DNA from: Brevundimonas halotolerans | GTDB lineage: Bacteria; Pseudomonadota; Alphaproteobacteria; Caulobacterales; Caulobacteraceae | Length of the DNA stretch: 64,000 nt | Direction: 5' to 3' | Assembly (NCBI RefSeq): GCF_003730275.1 | Contig: NZ_QTTA01000019.1 | Span: 120,879-184,878 of the forward strand | Part shown: piece by piece, positions 9,717-17,908 of the stretch | Layout: every line of letters begins with the position of its first letter | Position numbering within the stretch: the stretch's first letter is position 1 | Position numbers and translations under genes: made by a program | Notes under the pieces: model-generated | Told to the model about the DNA's origin: nothing | Databases searched by the model: none | The model's input: only the letters and a program-made list of their open reading frames with translations

Positions 9717-10561
9717 CCCCGGAAGGTGTCACACGCCGCCGGATCGCCGGTCTCATAGCCGCGCGTCAGCCATTCGACCCGCTGCTCCGACGATCCGTGG
9801 GTAAAGCTGTCGGGCGAAACGCGACCCCCTCCGCGTTGCTGCAGAGCATCGTCGCCGATGGCGGCGGCCGTCTTCAGCCCCTCTTCCAGATCACCGGGCC
9901 GCAGCGCCACCTCGCCGCCCGACAGGCGTGCGGCATTGGCCGCCCAGACACCGGCATAGCAGTCGGCCTGAAGCTCCAGCGCCACGGAAAAGCGGTTGGC
10001 CTCGGCCTCGCTGGTGGCCCGCGCCTGTGCCCGCCGCACATCGTCCGAGGCCCCCGTCAGCGTCTGGATGTGGTGGCCGAACTCATGGGCGATCACATAG
10101 GCCTTGGCGAAATCCGCGCCCGATGCGCCCAGCTGGGTCTGCATCTGCTCCCAGAAGCCCAGGTCCAGATAGACGGTCTGATCCGCCGGACAATAGAACG
10201 GCCCCATGGCCGCCTGACCAAAGCCGCAGCCCGTACCGGTGCCGACCTCGTACAGGACCACGGTCGGCGCGTGGTAGCCCATCAGCAGGTCCGACCAGAC
10301 GGCGTTCACATTGCCGCCGATCACATCGACGAACAGGCCAGCCTCATCCTCGGGCGTGCCTCGCTCACCCTCGGCCTGACTGCCCGCCGCGCCCAGCTGG
10401 GTCGCCAGCTGGGTCGTGGTTTCGGGCGGAATGCCAAACACCAGATAGCCGATCGCCGCCAGCACCATGACGCCCAGCCCGCCGCCGGCGATGCCGCCCG
10501 CGCCCATGCCGCGGCGATCCTGAATTCCGCCGCCGCCGCGTTGTCCGCCTCTCCAGCGCAT
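9710..10561 (-). CDS. Neutral zinc metallopeptidase, YpfJ family
   Basis: The 283-residue protein starts with an Arg/Gly-rich stretch and one membrane helix (about 21-43), followed by an extracytoplasmic peptidase domain. The zincin motif HEFGHH lies at 159-164, and the downstream ELQADCYAG segment is the usual location of the third ligand. Length, the RRGMG segment and motif order match the putative neutral zinc metallopeptidase family (YpfJ-like, PF04228), whose substrates are mostly unknown. It is transcribed alone on this strand, convergent with the retropepsin gene and overlapping it by 7 bp. Confidence 0.9.
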   Translation of the reverse strand: MRWRGGQRGGGGIQDRRGMGAGGIAGGGLGVMVLAAIGYLVFGIPPETTTQLATQLGAAGSQAEGERGTPEDEAGLFVDVIGGNVNAVWSDLLMGYHAPTVVLYEVGTGTGCGFGQAAMGPFYCPADQTVYLDLGFWEQMQTQLGASGADFAKAYVIAHEFGHHIQTLTGASDDVRRAQARATSEAEANRFSVALELQADCYAGVWAANAARLSGGEVALRPGDLEEGLKTAAAIGDDALQQRGGGRVSPDSFTHGSSEQRVEWLTRGYETGDPAACDTFRGY

Positions 10562-10638
10562 GATGCCCTCCCTCGATGTCCCGAAACCAGCTTAACGGCG
10601 AACGCCGGTCGGGGGAAAGGGATGCGTGGATCGGGCGA

Positions 10639-11028
10639 TCAGTCGTCGCCGTCCAGCCAGCGGTCGATCCCGCCGGTGCGGGCCTCGATCTCCTCGCGGC
10701 GGGCGCGGGCGCTGGCCGGTGTGCCAGGAGGCACGGCCACAGGCGGTGTCAGCGCCGGCGTCTGCCGCTGGCGCTCCAGATCGGCGACCACCCGCGCCGC
10801 CTCGGCCCGGCCCCGCTCGGCTTCGGCCTGACGCAGGTCGGCCCCCGCCCGCTGGCGATCGATCTCATAGCGATGCCGCTCGGCCGCATAGCCTCCCGGC
10901 GGCGGCAGCGCCCCCGCACGCGGCGGCGGTGCAACATAGGGCGGCGGCAGGCTCTGCGCCTCGGCCGCCGTGGCCCCGGCCAGGGCCAGGCCGACGACAA
11001 GACCGGACAGGATCAGGGGACGGGTCAT
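10639..11028 (-). CDS. Exported Pro/Ala/Arg-rich protein of unknown function
   Basis: The 129-residue product has a clear Sec signal peptide (basic start, hydrophobic core, cleavage near AEAQ). A Pro-rich segment follows, then a highly charged helix rich in Arg, Glu and Ala (about 55-95) that could form a coiled coil, and a short acidic tail. I do not recognise a family. The start at 11028 places the signal peptide at the N-terminus. An in-frame ATG at 11064 would add twelve residues ahead of it. It lies between the zinc peptidase and the desaturase on the same strand, with gaps of about 70 bp on either side. Confidence 0.6.
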   Translation of the reverse strand: MTRPLILSGLVVGLALAGATAAEAQSLPPPYVAPPPRAGALPPPGGYAAERHRYEIDRQRAGADLRQAEAERGRAEAARVVADLERQRQTPALTPPVAVPPGTPASARARREEIEARTGGIDRWLDGDD

Positions 11029-11095
11029 GAGGGGAAAGATAGGGCGACTGGCGAAGCGGGCCAAGCGGGGCCTTATCCGGGGGGCTGCGGGAGCC

Positions 11096-12100
11096 TCAGC
11101 GAAGACTCGCCACGTCTGCTTTTGAGCTCGCCGACCTCAGCACCTCGGCATAGCCCCCCGCCACCTCCATCCGCTCGCCCTCGGGCCGGGCGTGGACGGC
11201 GCGGTGCAGGGCGGGCAGTTTCCAGCAGGGCACGTGCATAAACAGGTGGTGTTCGGCGTGGAAATTGACCCAGTAGGGGGCGATGAAGGCGCGCTCCAGC
11301 CAATTGGCCCGGGTGGTGCGGGCGGCGCGAAAGGCATCCTCGGCCGAGCCTTCGACACAGGCGTGTTCGGCGATGTTGCGGATGCGGGTGACCATCGGAA
11401 ACCAGGTCGCCATGGGCAGCAGCCACAGCGCGAAAAAGGCCCACCAGACCCCCGCCGCTACGAACCCCGCCAGCAGCGCGAGGTTGAACAACACGAACGG
11501 CAGTACCGACCGGCCTGTGACAATCGTCTCATACGCATGGTCATCTGTGGCCCTGTTTGGTGCGCTAACGCTCGGCTCGCGGAGCCTCGCTGCTTGAGCG
11601 CGCGATTGGTTCAGCGCCGCCAGCGGCAACAGCACCCTCTGCTTGAAAAAGGTCTGGCCAGTCAGGTCGCGGATCAGCTTCCGCCGCAGCGAGGCAGGGC
11701 TGACGGGGAAGGGGGCCGACAGCATCAGGTCCGGGTCCTCGGCCTGCTGGGCAAAGCGGTGGTGGGCCAGGTGATAGGGGCGATAGCTGTCCAGCGACGC
11801 GCCCACCGGCACGGCGCACAGCCAGTGCCCGAGAAAATCATTGAGCTTCAGATTGCGCGACAGCCCGCCATGGGCCGCCTCATGCATCAATATGGCCAGC
11901 CCCAGCTGCCGCGTGCCGATGATCATGACGCTGAGCGGCATCAGCCAGGGGATCCACACCCCCAGCGCCACCGCCAGCGCAATCACCCCCCAGCAGTGCA
12001 CCACCAGAAGCGGCCCGGCCACGGCACTGCGCGACTGGAACGGCGCCCAGTCCTCGGGCTGAAACAGCTGTTGCGGAGCAATGCGCGGAGCGGCAGGCAT
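11096..12100 (-). CDS. Fatty acid desaturase carrying an in-frame palindromic insertion
   Basis: The 334-residue integral membrane enzyme has the three His boxes of the membrane desaturase family: HEAAHGG (73-79), HLAHH (110-114) and HAEHH (281-285). Several hydrophobic helices lie between them. These enzymes use a di-iron centre to introduce double bonds into acyl chains; the regiospecificity cannot be read here. Residues about 167-180 are encoded by a 40-bp palindromic element that recurs upstream of valS and look like an insertion in a cytoplasmic loop between the second and third boxes. The frame stays open and all three boxes are intact, so the enzyme may still work. Confidence 0.85.
   Translation of the reverse strand: MPAAPRIAPQQLFQPEDWAPFQSRSAVAGPLLVVHCWGVIALAVALGVWIPWLMPLSVMIIGTRQLGLAILMHEAAHGGLSRNLKLNDFLGHWLCAVPVGASLDSYRPYHLAHHRFAQQAEDPDLMLSAPFPVSPASLRRKLIRDLTGQTFFKQRVLLPLAALNQSRAQAARLREPSVSAPNRATDDHAYETIVTGRSVLPFVLFNLALLAGFVAAGVWWAFFALWLLPMATWFPMVTRIRNIAEHACVEGSAEDAFRAARTTRANWLERAFIAPYWVNFHAEHHLFMHVPCWKLPALHRAVHARPEGERMEVAGGYAEVLRSASSKADVASLR
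11562..11601 (+). repeat. 40-bp palindromic element, copy A (inside desaturase gene)
   Basis: The inner stem GGCTC-GCG-GAGCC is flanked by outer arms GCGCT (11562-11566) and AGCGC (11597-11601). It shares an identical core of about 24 bases with copy B at 37988-38027. It is read in frame by the minus-strand desaturase gene, where it encodes a segment containing ARLREPS. Confidence 0.75.
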
Positions 12101-12146
12101 GGCCTAGCCTACCGTCCTTTTCGACAACGGACAAAAGACAGGGACT

Positions 12147-12200
12147 CCTGACGAAAAGTCAGGTTGACATGACACGATCACGGTGTAAGGTCGTCCTTAC
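12147..12200 (+). promoter_or_regulatory. Promoter with two inverted-repeat operators for the HTH/membrane-protein operon
   Basis: TTGACA at 12164-12169 is a consensus -35. TAAGGT 16 bases later (12186-12191) is a plausible -10. A perfect repeat CCTGAC-N5-GTCAGG (12147-12163) abuts the -35, and a second perfect repeat GTAAGG-N4-CCTTAC (12185-12200) covers the -10. The second is well placed to be the binding site of the HTH regulator encoded in the operon, which would then repress itself. A good ribosome-binding site (CAGGAGGA) follows before the ATG at 12222. Confidence 0.6.
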
Positions 12201-12221
12201 ATTCAGTCAGGAGGACGTGAC

Positions 12222-12602
12222 ATGACATCTGCTGCCAAGGCCTACACCTTTCGAACCGTATTCTTCATGCTGGGCTATGTCGTCGCCCTGGTGCTGGCCG
12301 TCGGCGGCGCGCTGGACGCTATCGGCGGGGTCAGCGGCTGGGTGCTTGCGGCGGCGGTCGCGGCGCCGGTGGCGGGGCAGATCTGGGCGACCCTGGCCTT
12401 CATCCGCGACAGTGACGAGTTCGTCGCCGGCGTCACGGCCAAGCGGTTCATCCTCGCCGCCGGCATGACCTTCGCGCTCAGCGTCTTCTGGGGGTTCGCC
12501 GAGAAGTTCGCCGAGGCCCCGCACATCGAGGGCTGGTGGGTCTATGTCGTCTTCTGGGGGCTGATGGGCTTCATGCCGGTGTTCATCCGGAGCAGCCGCT
12601 GA
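12222..12602 (+). CDS. Small membrane protein paired with an HTH regulator
   Basis: The 126-residue protein has about four hydrophobic helices (near residues 12-35, 40-62, 72-90 and 103-120) and few charged residues between them. I do not recognise a named family with confidence. It resembles the small membrane proteins that often accompany short XRE-type regulators. Its stop TGA shares one base with the ATG of the HTH gene (TGATG), so the two are translationally coupled. Probably an inner-membrane partner, or simply the regulated product, of the HTH protein. Confidence 0.65.
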   Translation: MTSAAKAYTFRTVFFMLGYVVALVLAVGGALDAIGGVSGWVLAAAVAAPVAGQIWATLAFIRDSDEFVAGVTAKRFILAAGMTFALSVFWGFAEKFAEAPHIEGWWVYVVFWGLMGFMPVFIRSSR

Positions 12603-12799
12603 TGAAGAACCGCCTCAAACTGCTGCGCGTCGAGCGCGGCTGGACCCAGGAGCAACTGGGCCAGGAACTGGGGGTCTCGCGTCAGGCGGTCAATGCGCTC
12701 GAGACCGAAAAGCATGACCCTTCGCTCGACCTCGCCTATCGCATCGCCGTGGTGTTCGATCGCCCGGTGGAAGACATCTTCGAAAACCCGCACGCCTGA
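12602..12799 (+). CDS. Short XRE/YozG-type helix-turn-helix regulator
   Basis: The 65-residue protein consists almost only of a Cro/CI-type HTH: KLLRVERGWTQEQLGQELGV, then SRQAVNALE as the recognition part, then DPSLDLAYRIAVVFD and a tail VEDIFENP. The IF tail is typical of the small stand-alone YozG-like regulators. Such proteins usually dimerise and repress their own operon. The start is the ATG overlapping the previous stop. The inverted repeat over the promoter -10 (12185-12200) is the likely operator. The hydrolase gene follows after 29 bp and may be in the same transcript. Confidence 0.85.
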   Translation: MKNRLKLLRVERGWTQEQLGQELGVSRQAVNALETEKHDPSLDLAYRIAVVFDRPVEDIFENPHA

Positions 12800-12828
12800 G
12801 CGTTCAGGCAAACTCCAAGGACAATCCC

Positions 12829-13764
12829 ATGCACAATTTCCGTTCCCTTTCGGGGCGTTCGCTTCTGCACGCCCTGGTCCTCGCCTCGGCCCTGCTGCTG
12901 GCGGGCGGCATCCTGAGCCTGATCGCGCCGCGTATGGCTGTGGCCCAGAGCGCACCCGCCTTCACCTCCGACCGGCTGTCGGTCGAGGTGCTGGGCGCCG
13001 GCCCCGACGTCATCCTCATCCCCGGCTATGCCTCCTCGCGGGAGGTCTGGCGGGCCGAGGCCGAGCGCCTGTCCGCCACCCGCCGGGTGCACATGGTCCA
13101 GCTGGCCGGTTTCGCCGGTGAGCCCTGGGGCCATGGCGACGGCCCGTTCGTCCAGCCGGTGATCGACGATCTGGCCCGCTATATCGATGAGGCAGGCCTG
13201 CGGGACCCCGCCATCATCGGCCACTCCATGGGCGGGATGAGCGCCCTGATGCTGGCCCAGCAATACCCGGCCCTCGTCGGCAAGGTCATGAGCGTCGACA
13301 GCCTGCCCTTCTTCTCGGCCCTGTTCGGCCCGGAGGTGACGGTCGAAACGGCGCGCCCCTTCGCCGAACAGGCCGCCGCCGGAACCCTCGCCGCCGATGA
13401 TGCCAGCTTCCGCGCCGGTCAGGTCCAGGGTGCCGTGGGCTATGTCAACGACCCCGCGACACAGGCCGCCATGGTCGAATGGGGCATGGCCTCGGATCGT
13501 CAGGCTCTGGCGACCGCCATCAAGGAGGTCATGCTGACCGACCTCCGCCCCGCGCTGCCCACCATGACCACCCCGGTCTGGGCCGTCTATGCGGCCGATG
13601 CCAACGGCGGCGCCCCGCCCGCCATGGCTGATGCCCTGTGGCAACGCGAGTACGCCACCCTGCCGGGCGTAGAGCTGATCCGGGTCGATGACACCCGCCA
13701 CTTCATCATGGCCGACCAGCCGGAGCGGTTCAGCGAGATCGTCGACCGCTTCCTCGCGGAATAG
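12829..13764 (+). CDS. Exported alpha/beta hydrolase
   Basis: The 311-residue protein has a long signal or anchor segment (about 12-40, ending near AVAQ). An alpha/beta-hydrolase fold follows: the oxyanion-region strand VILIPGYASS, the nucleophile elbow GHSMGG with Ser133, and a late DDTRHFIM segment supplying the catalytic His. The substrate is unknown; esterase or lipase activity is the usual family role. It follows the HTH gene by 29 bp and may share its promoter. Confidence 0.82.
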   Translation: MHNFRSLSGRSLLHALVLASALLLAGGILSLIAPRMAVAQSAPAFTSDRLSVEVLGAGPDVILIPGYASSREVWRAEAERLSATRRVHMVQLAGFAGEPWGHGDGPFVQPVIDDLARYIDEAGLRDPAIIGHSMGGMSALMLAQQYPALVGKVMSVDSLPFFSALFGPEVTVETARPFAEQAAAGTLAADDASFRAGQVQGAVGYVNDPATQAAMVEWGMASDRQALATAIKEVMLTDLRPALPTMTTPVWAVYAADANGGAPPAMADALWQREYATLPGVELIRVDDTRHFIMADQPERFSEIVDRFLAE

Positions 13765-13773
13765 GCGGGTGCG

Positions 13774-14628
13774 TCAGCGCGGCGTGACGTCCCCCGTCCG
13801 CCGCGGCTGGCCCGCGAACTCCCCGGCATAGGCCGTGGCGATCATGCTCTTGAAGGCGGTCTGCGGGATGGCGATCTCATAGCCGCCTTCGACGCCCGGC
13901 CCGACCTGATAGGGCCCGATCAGGAAGATCAGCCCCCCGGCCTTGCCTGCCTGATCGCCCGGCGCCAGCACAAAGGGCGTCTCGGCCGCCCGGGGACAGG
14001 CCCATCCGTCGCGACCGGCCAGAGTGATCGTCCGGGCATCCGGCACCCGCTGGCGGCGGGCGGCATTCACCGCCGTGCACAGGGCCTGATCCAGCGCCGT
14101 CAGGTCCGCCCCCTTCCGGAACAGCTCCGGCGCCCCGATCAGCCGCTTCAGCGACCGATCCCAGACAATGCCCGTCGTCAGGGTGTTGGGATGGGCCCCA
14201 CCGGAATAGTCAAAGGCCTCGCGCCTCAGGCTGAACAGGCGGTCGGTTTGGCCGGCGACCGTGACCGTGACCGTCTTCTCGAACGGCGGCATGCCCTCAT
14301 CGCCCTCAGCCTCGGTGCGGGCGGCCAGCGCCCCCTCCTCGAACTGACGAAGGTTGCGGACCTCTTCGGCATAGGTGCGGGCATGCAGGTCGGGCTCTGC
14401 CTTGATCCCCTCGGGCAGGGTCAGCGAGACGGTGGCGTGCTCGGTCTTGTCGGCAAAGCTCAGATTCGACGGCGAGGCCGCCGGGGTCTCCTGCGCGGGC
14501 GCATCGGTCTCGGCGGCCACCTCGGCCGGGGCGGGCTCGTCGCCGTCGCGGTTACAGGCGGCCAGCGCCAGCGGCATCGCCAGCAGGATCAGGGACAGTC
14601 GGAGGGTCTGGGTCGGGGAGGGACGCAT
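13774..14628 (-). CDS. DUF3298/DUF4163-type lipoprotein
   Basis: The 284-residue product has a lipoprotein signal (LAAC) and a Glu/Ala/Pro-rich linker. The body fits the PdaC/RsiV-like DUF4163-DUF3298 arrangement: a SLTLPEG start, the SGGAHPNT motif typical of DUF3298, and a C-terminal IAIPQTAFK strand. These domains occur in anti-sigma factors and deacetylases but have no known enzymatic role alone. CAGGAG lies at good spacing before the ATG at 14628. It is convergent with the hydrolase gene, with only 9 bp between the stops. Confidence 0.75.
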   Translation of the reverse strand: MRPSPTQTLRLSLILLAMPLALAACNRDGDEPAPAEVAAETDAPAQETPAASPSNLSFADKTEHATVSLTLPEGIKAEPDLHARTYAEEVRNLRQFEEGALAARTEAEGDEGMPPFEKTVTVTVAGQTDRLFSLRREAFDYSGGAHPNTLTTGIVWDRSLKRLIGAPELFRKGADLTALDQALCTAVNAARRQRVPDARTITLAGRDGWACPRAAETPFVLAPGDQAGKAGGLIFLIGPYQVGPGVEGGYEIAIPQTAFKSMIATAYAGEFAGQPRRTGDVTPR

Positions 14629-14653
14629 GGAAAACTCCTGGGTTGGCACCAGT

Positions 14654-15676
14654 CTAGCCCCCGATCGGGACCGCCCCAAGGCCCAGCGCGATCAACAACA
14701 GCACACCGGCCTCGCGGTTGGACTTGAATAGCGTAAGCGCCCCTTGCGGATCGTCGGCCCGGACATTGCGCACCTGCCAGACCAGATGCGCCGCAAAGGC
14801 CAGCCAGCCGCCCCAGAACAGCGGCGACAGACCCCCCACCGCGGCAGCTCCCGCCGAAAAGATCGCCGCGATCAGATAGAAGAAGGCCACGCCATCCCGG
14901 ACCTTGCCGCCCAGCCGCCGGGCCGAGGACTTCACCCCCGCCAGCGCATCGTCCTCGATGTCCTGCAGGGCGTAGATGGTGTCATAGCCCAGCGTCCAGA
15001 ACACCCCGCCGAAGTAGAGCAGCAGGGCGGTTCCTGTCAGCGCCTCACCACTGCCAGCCGCAAGTCCGTAGGTCGACCAGAAGCCGGACGCTACCATGGC
15101 CTCGCCAACGGCACACATGATGATGGGGGCTGCGCCGGCCGCCGCCGCGAACCCCATCAGGGCACCCCAGTTGAACGTCAGGCCCAGCCAGGCCTGCGGC
15201 CACCAGGTGATGCGCTTCATGAAGGGATAGGCCGCCACCAGCACCAGCGACGCCACGCCCAGCAGCACGGCGGTCAGGTTCAGCGTCAGCAGGATCAAGA
15301 GGCTGATCAGGCAGCAGCCGACCACGAACGCCCACGCCCCCTTCACCGATATCTGCCCCGAGGCCACCGGCCGGGCCGCCGTCCGCGCCACCTTCGCGTC
15401 GATGTCGCGGTCGACGATGTCGTTGAAGGCGCAGCCCGCCGCTCGCATCAGACAGGCGCCCACCGCGAACGCCACCACCAGCCACGCGAGCGCCAAGGGC
15501 GGCGCATCCGGCTCCAGCGACGCGACCGCCAGCATGATCCCCTGCCACCCCGGTAGCAGCAGCAGCCAGATGCCGATCGGCCGGTCGAAGCGGCCCAGCT
15601 TCAGCCAGGGCTTCAGCCCCTCGGGCGCATGGCGGTCGACCCAATTGCGGCCAGCGTCGGGAAGCGGAGCGGTCAT
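14654..15676 (-). CDS. ubiA: 4-hydroxybenzoate polyprenyltransferase
   Basis: The 340-residue integral membrane enzyme attaches the polyprenyl tail to 4-hydroxybenzoate in ubiquinone synthesis. The Mg-diphosphate motifs are visible: NDIVDRDID after the second helix, and YALQDIEDD in the second half. About eight to nine hydrophobic helices are spread over the protein. The N-terminal region WLKLGRFDRPIGIWLLLLPG is characteristic of UbiA. The length is slightly above the usual 290-310 residues. It sits alone on the minus strand, divergent from an EamA transporter 50 bp away. Confidence 0.93.
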   Translation of the reverse strand: MTAPLPDAGRNWVDRHAPEGLKPWLKLGRFDRPIGIWLLLLPGWQGIMLAVASLEPDAPPLALAWLVVAFAVGACLMRAAGCAFNDIVDRDIDAKVARTAARPVASGQISVKGAWAFVVGCCLISLLILLTLNLTAVLLGVASLVLVAAYPFMKRITWWPQAWLGLTFNWGALMGFAAAAGAAPIIMCAVGEAMVASGFWSTYGLAAGSGEALTGTALLLYFGGVFWTLGYDTIYALQDIEDDALAGVKSSARRLGGKVRDGVAFFYLIAAIFSAGAAAVGGLSPLFWGGWLAFAAHLVWQVRNVRADDPQGALTLFKSNREAGVLLLIALGLGAVPIGG

Positions 15677-15726
15677 CCCCCCTGATAGCGCCTTCCCGGT
15701 CCCGATGAGAAGGGATAGAGGGCGCC

Positions 15727-16683
15727 ATGATCCGCGCTCCGGCCTCTGTCGTCGCCCTGACCCGTCACGCGGCCTTTCCGCTGGCGGTGCTGGTGCTGGC
15801 CGCCATGGTGCTGGGACTCGCGCCCATCCTTGTGCGACTGACCGAGACAGGTCCGGCGGCGGCGGGCTTCTGGCGGTTCCTGTTCGCCCTGCCGCTGCTG
15901 ACCCTGCTGACTGCCACCCAGGGAAGCGGAGAGAGCCGGGGTCTGGGCACCCCGTCGCGCTGGATGCTGCTGGCCGGGCTGTTCTTCGTGCTGGATCTGG
16001 CCTTCTGGCACTACGGCATCGTCATGACCTCGGTCGCCAATGCCACGGTGCTCTGCAATCTGACGCCCGTGGTCGTGACCCTGTTCGCCTGGCTGGTCTG
16101 GAAACAGCGCCCGGGCCGCAGCTTCGTTCTGGCGCTCGCGCTGGCGGTCGCCGGGGCCTTTGCCATGGCCGCTGGTGCCGACGGCGGGCAGGGCACCAAC
16201 CCCCTGCTGGGCGACCTCTTCTCGCTCTCAGTCGCCGTCTGGTATGCGGCCTATTTCCTCGCGGTAAAGGCCGCGCGGCGCACGGCGGGCGCGCTCAGGG
16301 TGACCTTCTGGGCGACGCTGGTCGGCACGCCCCTGCTGCTGCTGATCGCCCTGGCGCTGGGCGAGGAGATCATTCCCGCCGGCCCGGGCGGCTGGCTGGC
16401 CTGCGCGGGCCTCGGCCTGATGCATGTGGTGGGGCAGGGCGGCGTCGCCTGGGCGCTGGGCCGGCTGCCGGCCTCGGTCACCGCCGTCACCATCCTGATC
16501 CAGCCCGTGGTCGCGGCCCTGCTGGGCTGGTGGATCTTCGCCGAGGCCCTGACCCCGGTCCAGGCCATCGGCGGCGTGCTGGTCCTGATCGGCGTCGTCC
16601 TGGCCCAGCGCGCCAGCCGCCTGACCCCGCCCGCCGGTCCCGTCATGGTGCCGGTGCAGACTGCGGACGGTCCCCGGAATTGA
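15727..16683 (+). CDS. DMT-superfamily (EamA) transporter
   Basis: The 318-residue protein has ten predicted hydrophobic helices in two halves of five, each half with an EamA-type repeat (ETGPAAAGFWRFLFALPLL in the first, SVTAVTILIQPVVAALLGWW in the second). The family exports small metabolites such as amino acids. The substrate cannot be read from the sequence. Start by ATG at 15727, after a divergent gap to ubiA. A strong GC hairpin follows its stop. Confidence 0.85.
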   Translation: MIRAPASVVALTRHAAFPLAVLVLAAMVLGLAPILVRLTETGPAAAGFWRFLFALPLLTLLTATQGSGESRGLGTPSRWMLLAGLFFVLDLAFWHYGIVMTSVANATVLCNLTPVVVTLFAWLVWKQRPGRSFVLALALAVAGAFAMAAGADGGQGTNPLLGDLFSLSVAVWYAAYFLAVKAARRTAGALRVTFWATLVGTPLLLLIALALGEEIIPAGPGGWLACAGLGLMHVVGQGGVAWALGRLPASVTAVTILIQPVVAALLGWWIFAEALTPVQAIGGVLVLIGVVLAQRASRLTPPAGPVMVPVQTADGPRN

Positions 16684-16685
16684 AA

Positions 16686-16715
16686 CGGGCGCGGACCCCG
16701 AAGAGTCCGCGCCCG
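16686..16715. terminator. GC-rich hairpin between convergent genes
   Basis: CGGGCGCGGAC at 16686-16696 pairs perfectly with GTCCGCGCCCG at 16705-16715, with an 8-base loop. It lies directly after the EamA stop and 26 bp from the cold-shock protein stop, so it could terminate both. The T-tract is weak on either strand, so efficiency is uncertain. Confidence 0.55.
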
Positions 16716-16741
16716 CAAAGGTCTGAAACCTCAGTCCTCGT

Positions 16742-16945
16742 TTAGAGGAGCTTGAGGCCCACCGCCGAGGTCTTGCCGCGCTGGGATTCCAGCTCGTATT
16801 CGACCTTGGCGTTGTCATCCAGGCCCGTCAGGCCGGCCTGCTGAACTGCGGTGACGTGAACGAACACGTCGCTGCCGCCGCCATCAGGCTGGATGAAACC
16901 GTACCCCTTGGTGGGGTTGAACCATTTGACCGTACCGGTCGCCAT
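16742..16945 (-). CDS. Cold-shock domain protein (CspA family)
   Basis: The 67-residue protein is a single cold-shock domain with both RNA-binding motifs: KGYGFI (RNP1) and VFVHVTAV (RNP2), preceded by GTVKWFN. CspA-type proteins bind single-stranded RNA and DNA and melt secondary structure. The length is standard. It is monocistronic, with a 3' hairpin and about 190 bp of upstream sequence that can hold its promoter and leader. Confidence 0.95.
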   Translation of the reverse strand: MATGTVKWFNPTKGYGFIQPDGGGSDVFVHVTAVQQAGLTGLDDNAKVEYELESQRGKTSAVGLKLL

Positions 16946-17137
16946 AATGCGTCTCCGTAAACGCGCTTTCCAGGCGGACCCCCTGTTGGGAGCCCGTCAA
17001 CCCGTCTGGATAAAGCTCGTTCAGGCGAAGGAGCGACCCGCGGCTTTGGACACCGCGCAAATCCGGGCTGCGAAAGCGTTGTCTCGCGTCAGGGGCTTTT
17101 GGTCAACCGGAATTGATTCGTCCGGCAGGCGAACAGG

Positions 17138-17899
17138 TCAGGCACACAGGCCCCGAGGGGCCCCGTCCAGATGCAGGTGATCGCGGTGCGCCTCGTTGTA
17201 ATCCGGGGTCAGCACGGTCGAGAAAACGCGGCAGGCGCCGTCGCGCAGACGCTTCAGGAAGGGGCGGGCGTCGGGACCCGCAGGGCCGGTTCCGCGCCAG
17301 TCCGAGGCGATGCTGACGACCCGTCCGTCCTCCAGCCGGATGGCCGAGACGTCCAGCGCATTGGCCCGGGCGTGCTCGCTGGGCCGGGCGCCGGGGTCCT
17401 CCTTGCCGTAGATGCGGCGGCAGGAATAGGAGCCATAGTTCTGCACACTGGCCACCTCGCTGCCGAAGGTCTCACGCGCGGCGGGGCGCAGCACCTGCCG
17501 GTCCCAGATGACATAGCGCACCGCCAGCGGGCACTGCATCACCAGCCCGCCGGGGGCCAGCGGCGTGACATCGCCGCCCGTGATCCGCACCGCGCCCTTC
17601 ACGACGCAGAAGCCGCCGTCGTCCCGGTCGGGTGCGCGCTCGACCTCGACCCCGGCGTCGCGCAGCACCTGCATACAGGCCTCGGTCACGCCGCGGACCT
17701 CCTCGGGCGCGGCGACCCGTGAAATCTCGAAATCGTCGACCTTGGCGGCCGTCGCCTGACCGATCGGGCGGTCCAGATCCAGCGGCTTCCACGGCAGGTC
17801 CTGCGGCGGGGCGAACAGATTCAGCATGGCAAAGGCGGCGCACAGGCCCAGCGCCGCCTCCCACAGCAGATTCCAGAAGTCGGCCAGATCACGCTTCAT
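17138..17899 (-). CDS. Extensin-like protein with M15-type peptidase fold
   Basis: The 253-residue protein has an N-terminal membrane segment (about 10-30). An extensin-like C-terminal domain (PF06904) follows, built around SEHARANALD (SxHxxxxAxD) and HRDHLHLD, the metal-ligand pattern of M15/VanY-like murein peptidases. Several Cys residues (CMQVL, FCVV, CPLAV, CRRIY, GLCA) suggest periplasmic disulfides. A cell-wall hydrolytic role is inferred from the motif, not shown. It is 9 bp downstream of the serine hydrolase gene on the same strand, so they likely share a transcript. Confidence 0.85.
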   Translation of the reverse strand: MKRDLADFWNLLWEAALGLCAAFAMLNLFAPPQDLPWKPLDLDRPIGQATAAKVDDFEISRVAAPEEVRGVTEACMQVLRDAGVEVERAPDRDDGGFCVVKGAVRITGGDVTPLAPGGLVMQCPLAVRYVIWDRQVLRPAARETFGSEVASVQNYGSYSCRRIYGKEDPGARPSEHARANALDVSAIRLEDGRVVSIASDWRGTGPAGPDARPFLKRLRDGACRVFSTVLTPDYNEAHRDHLHLDGAPRGLCA

Positions 17900-17908
17900 C
17901 GGCTTCTA

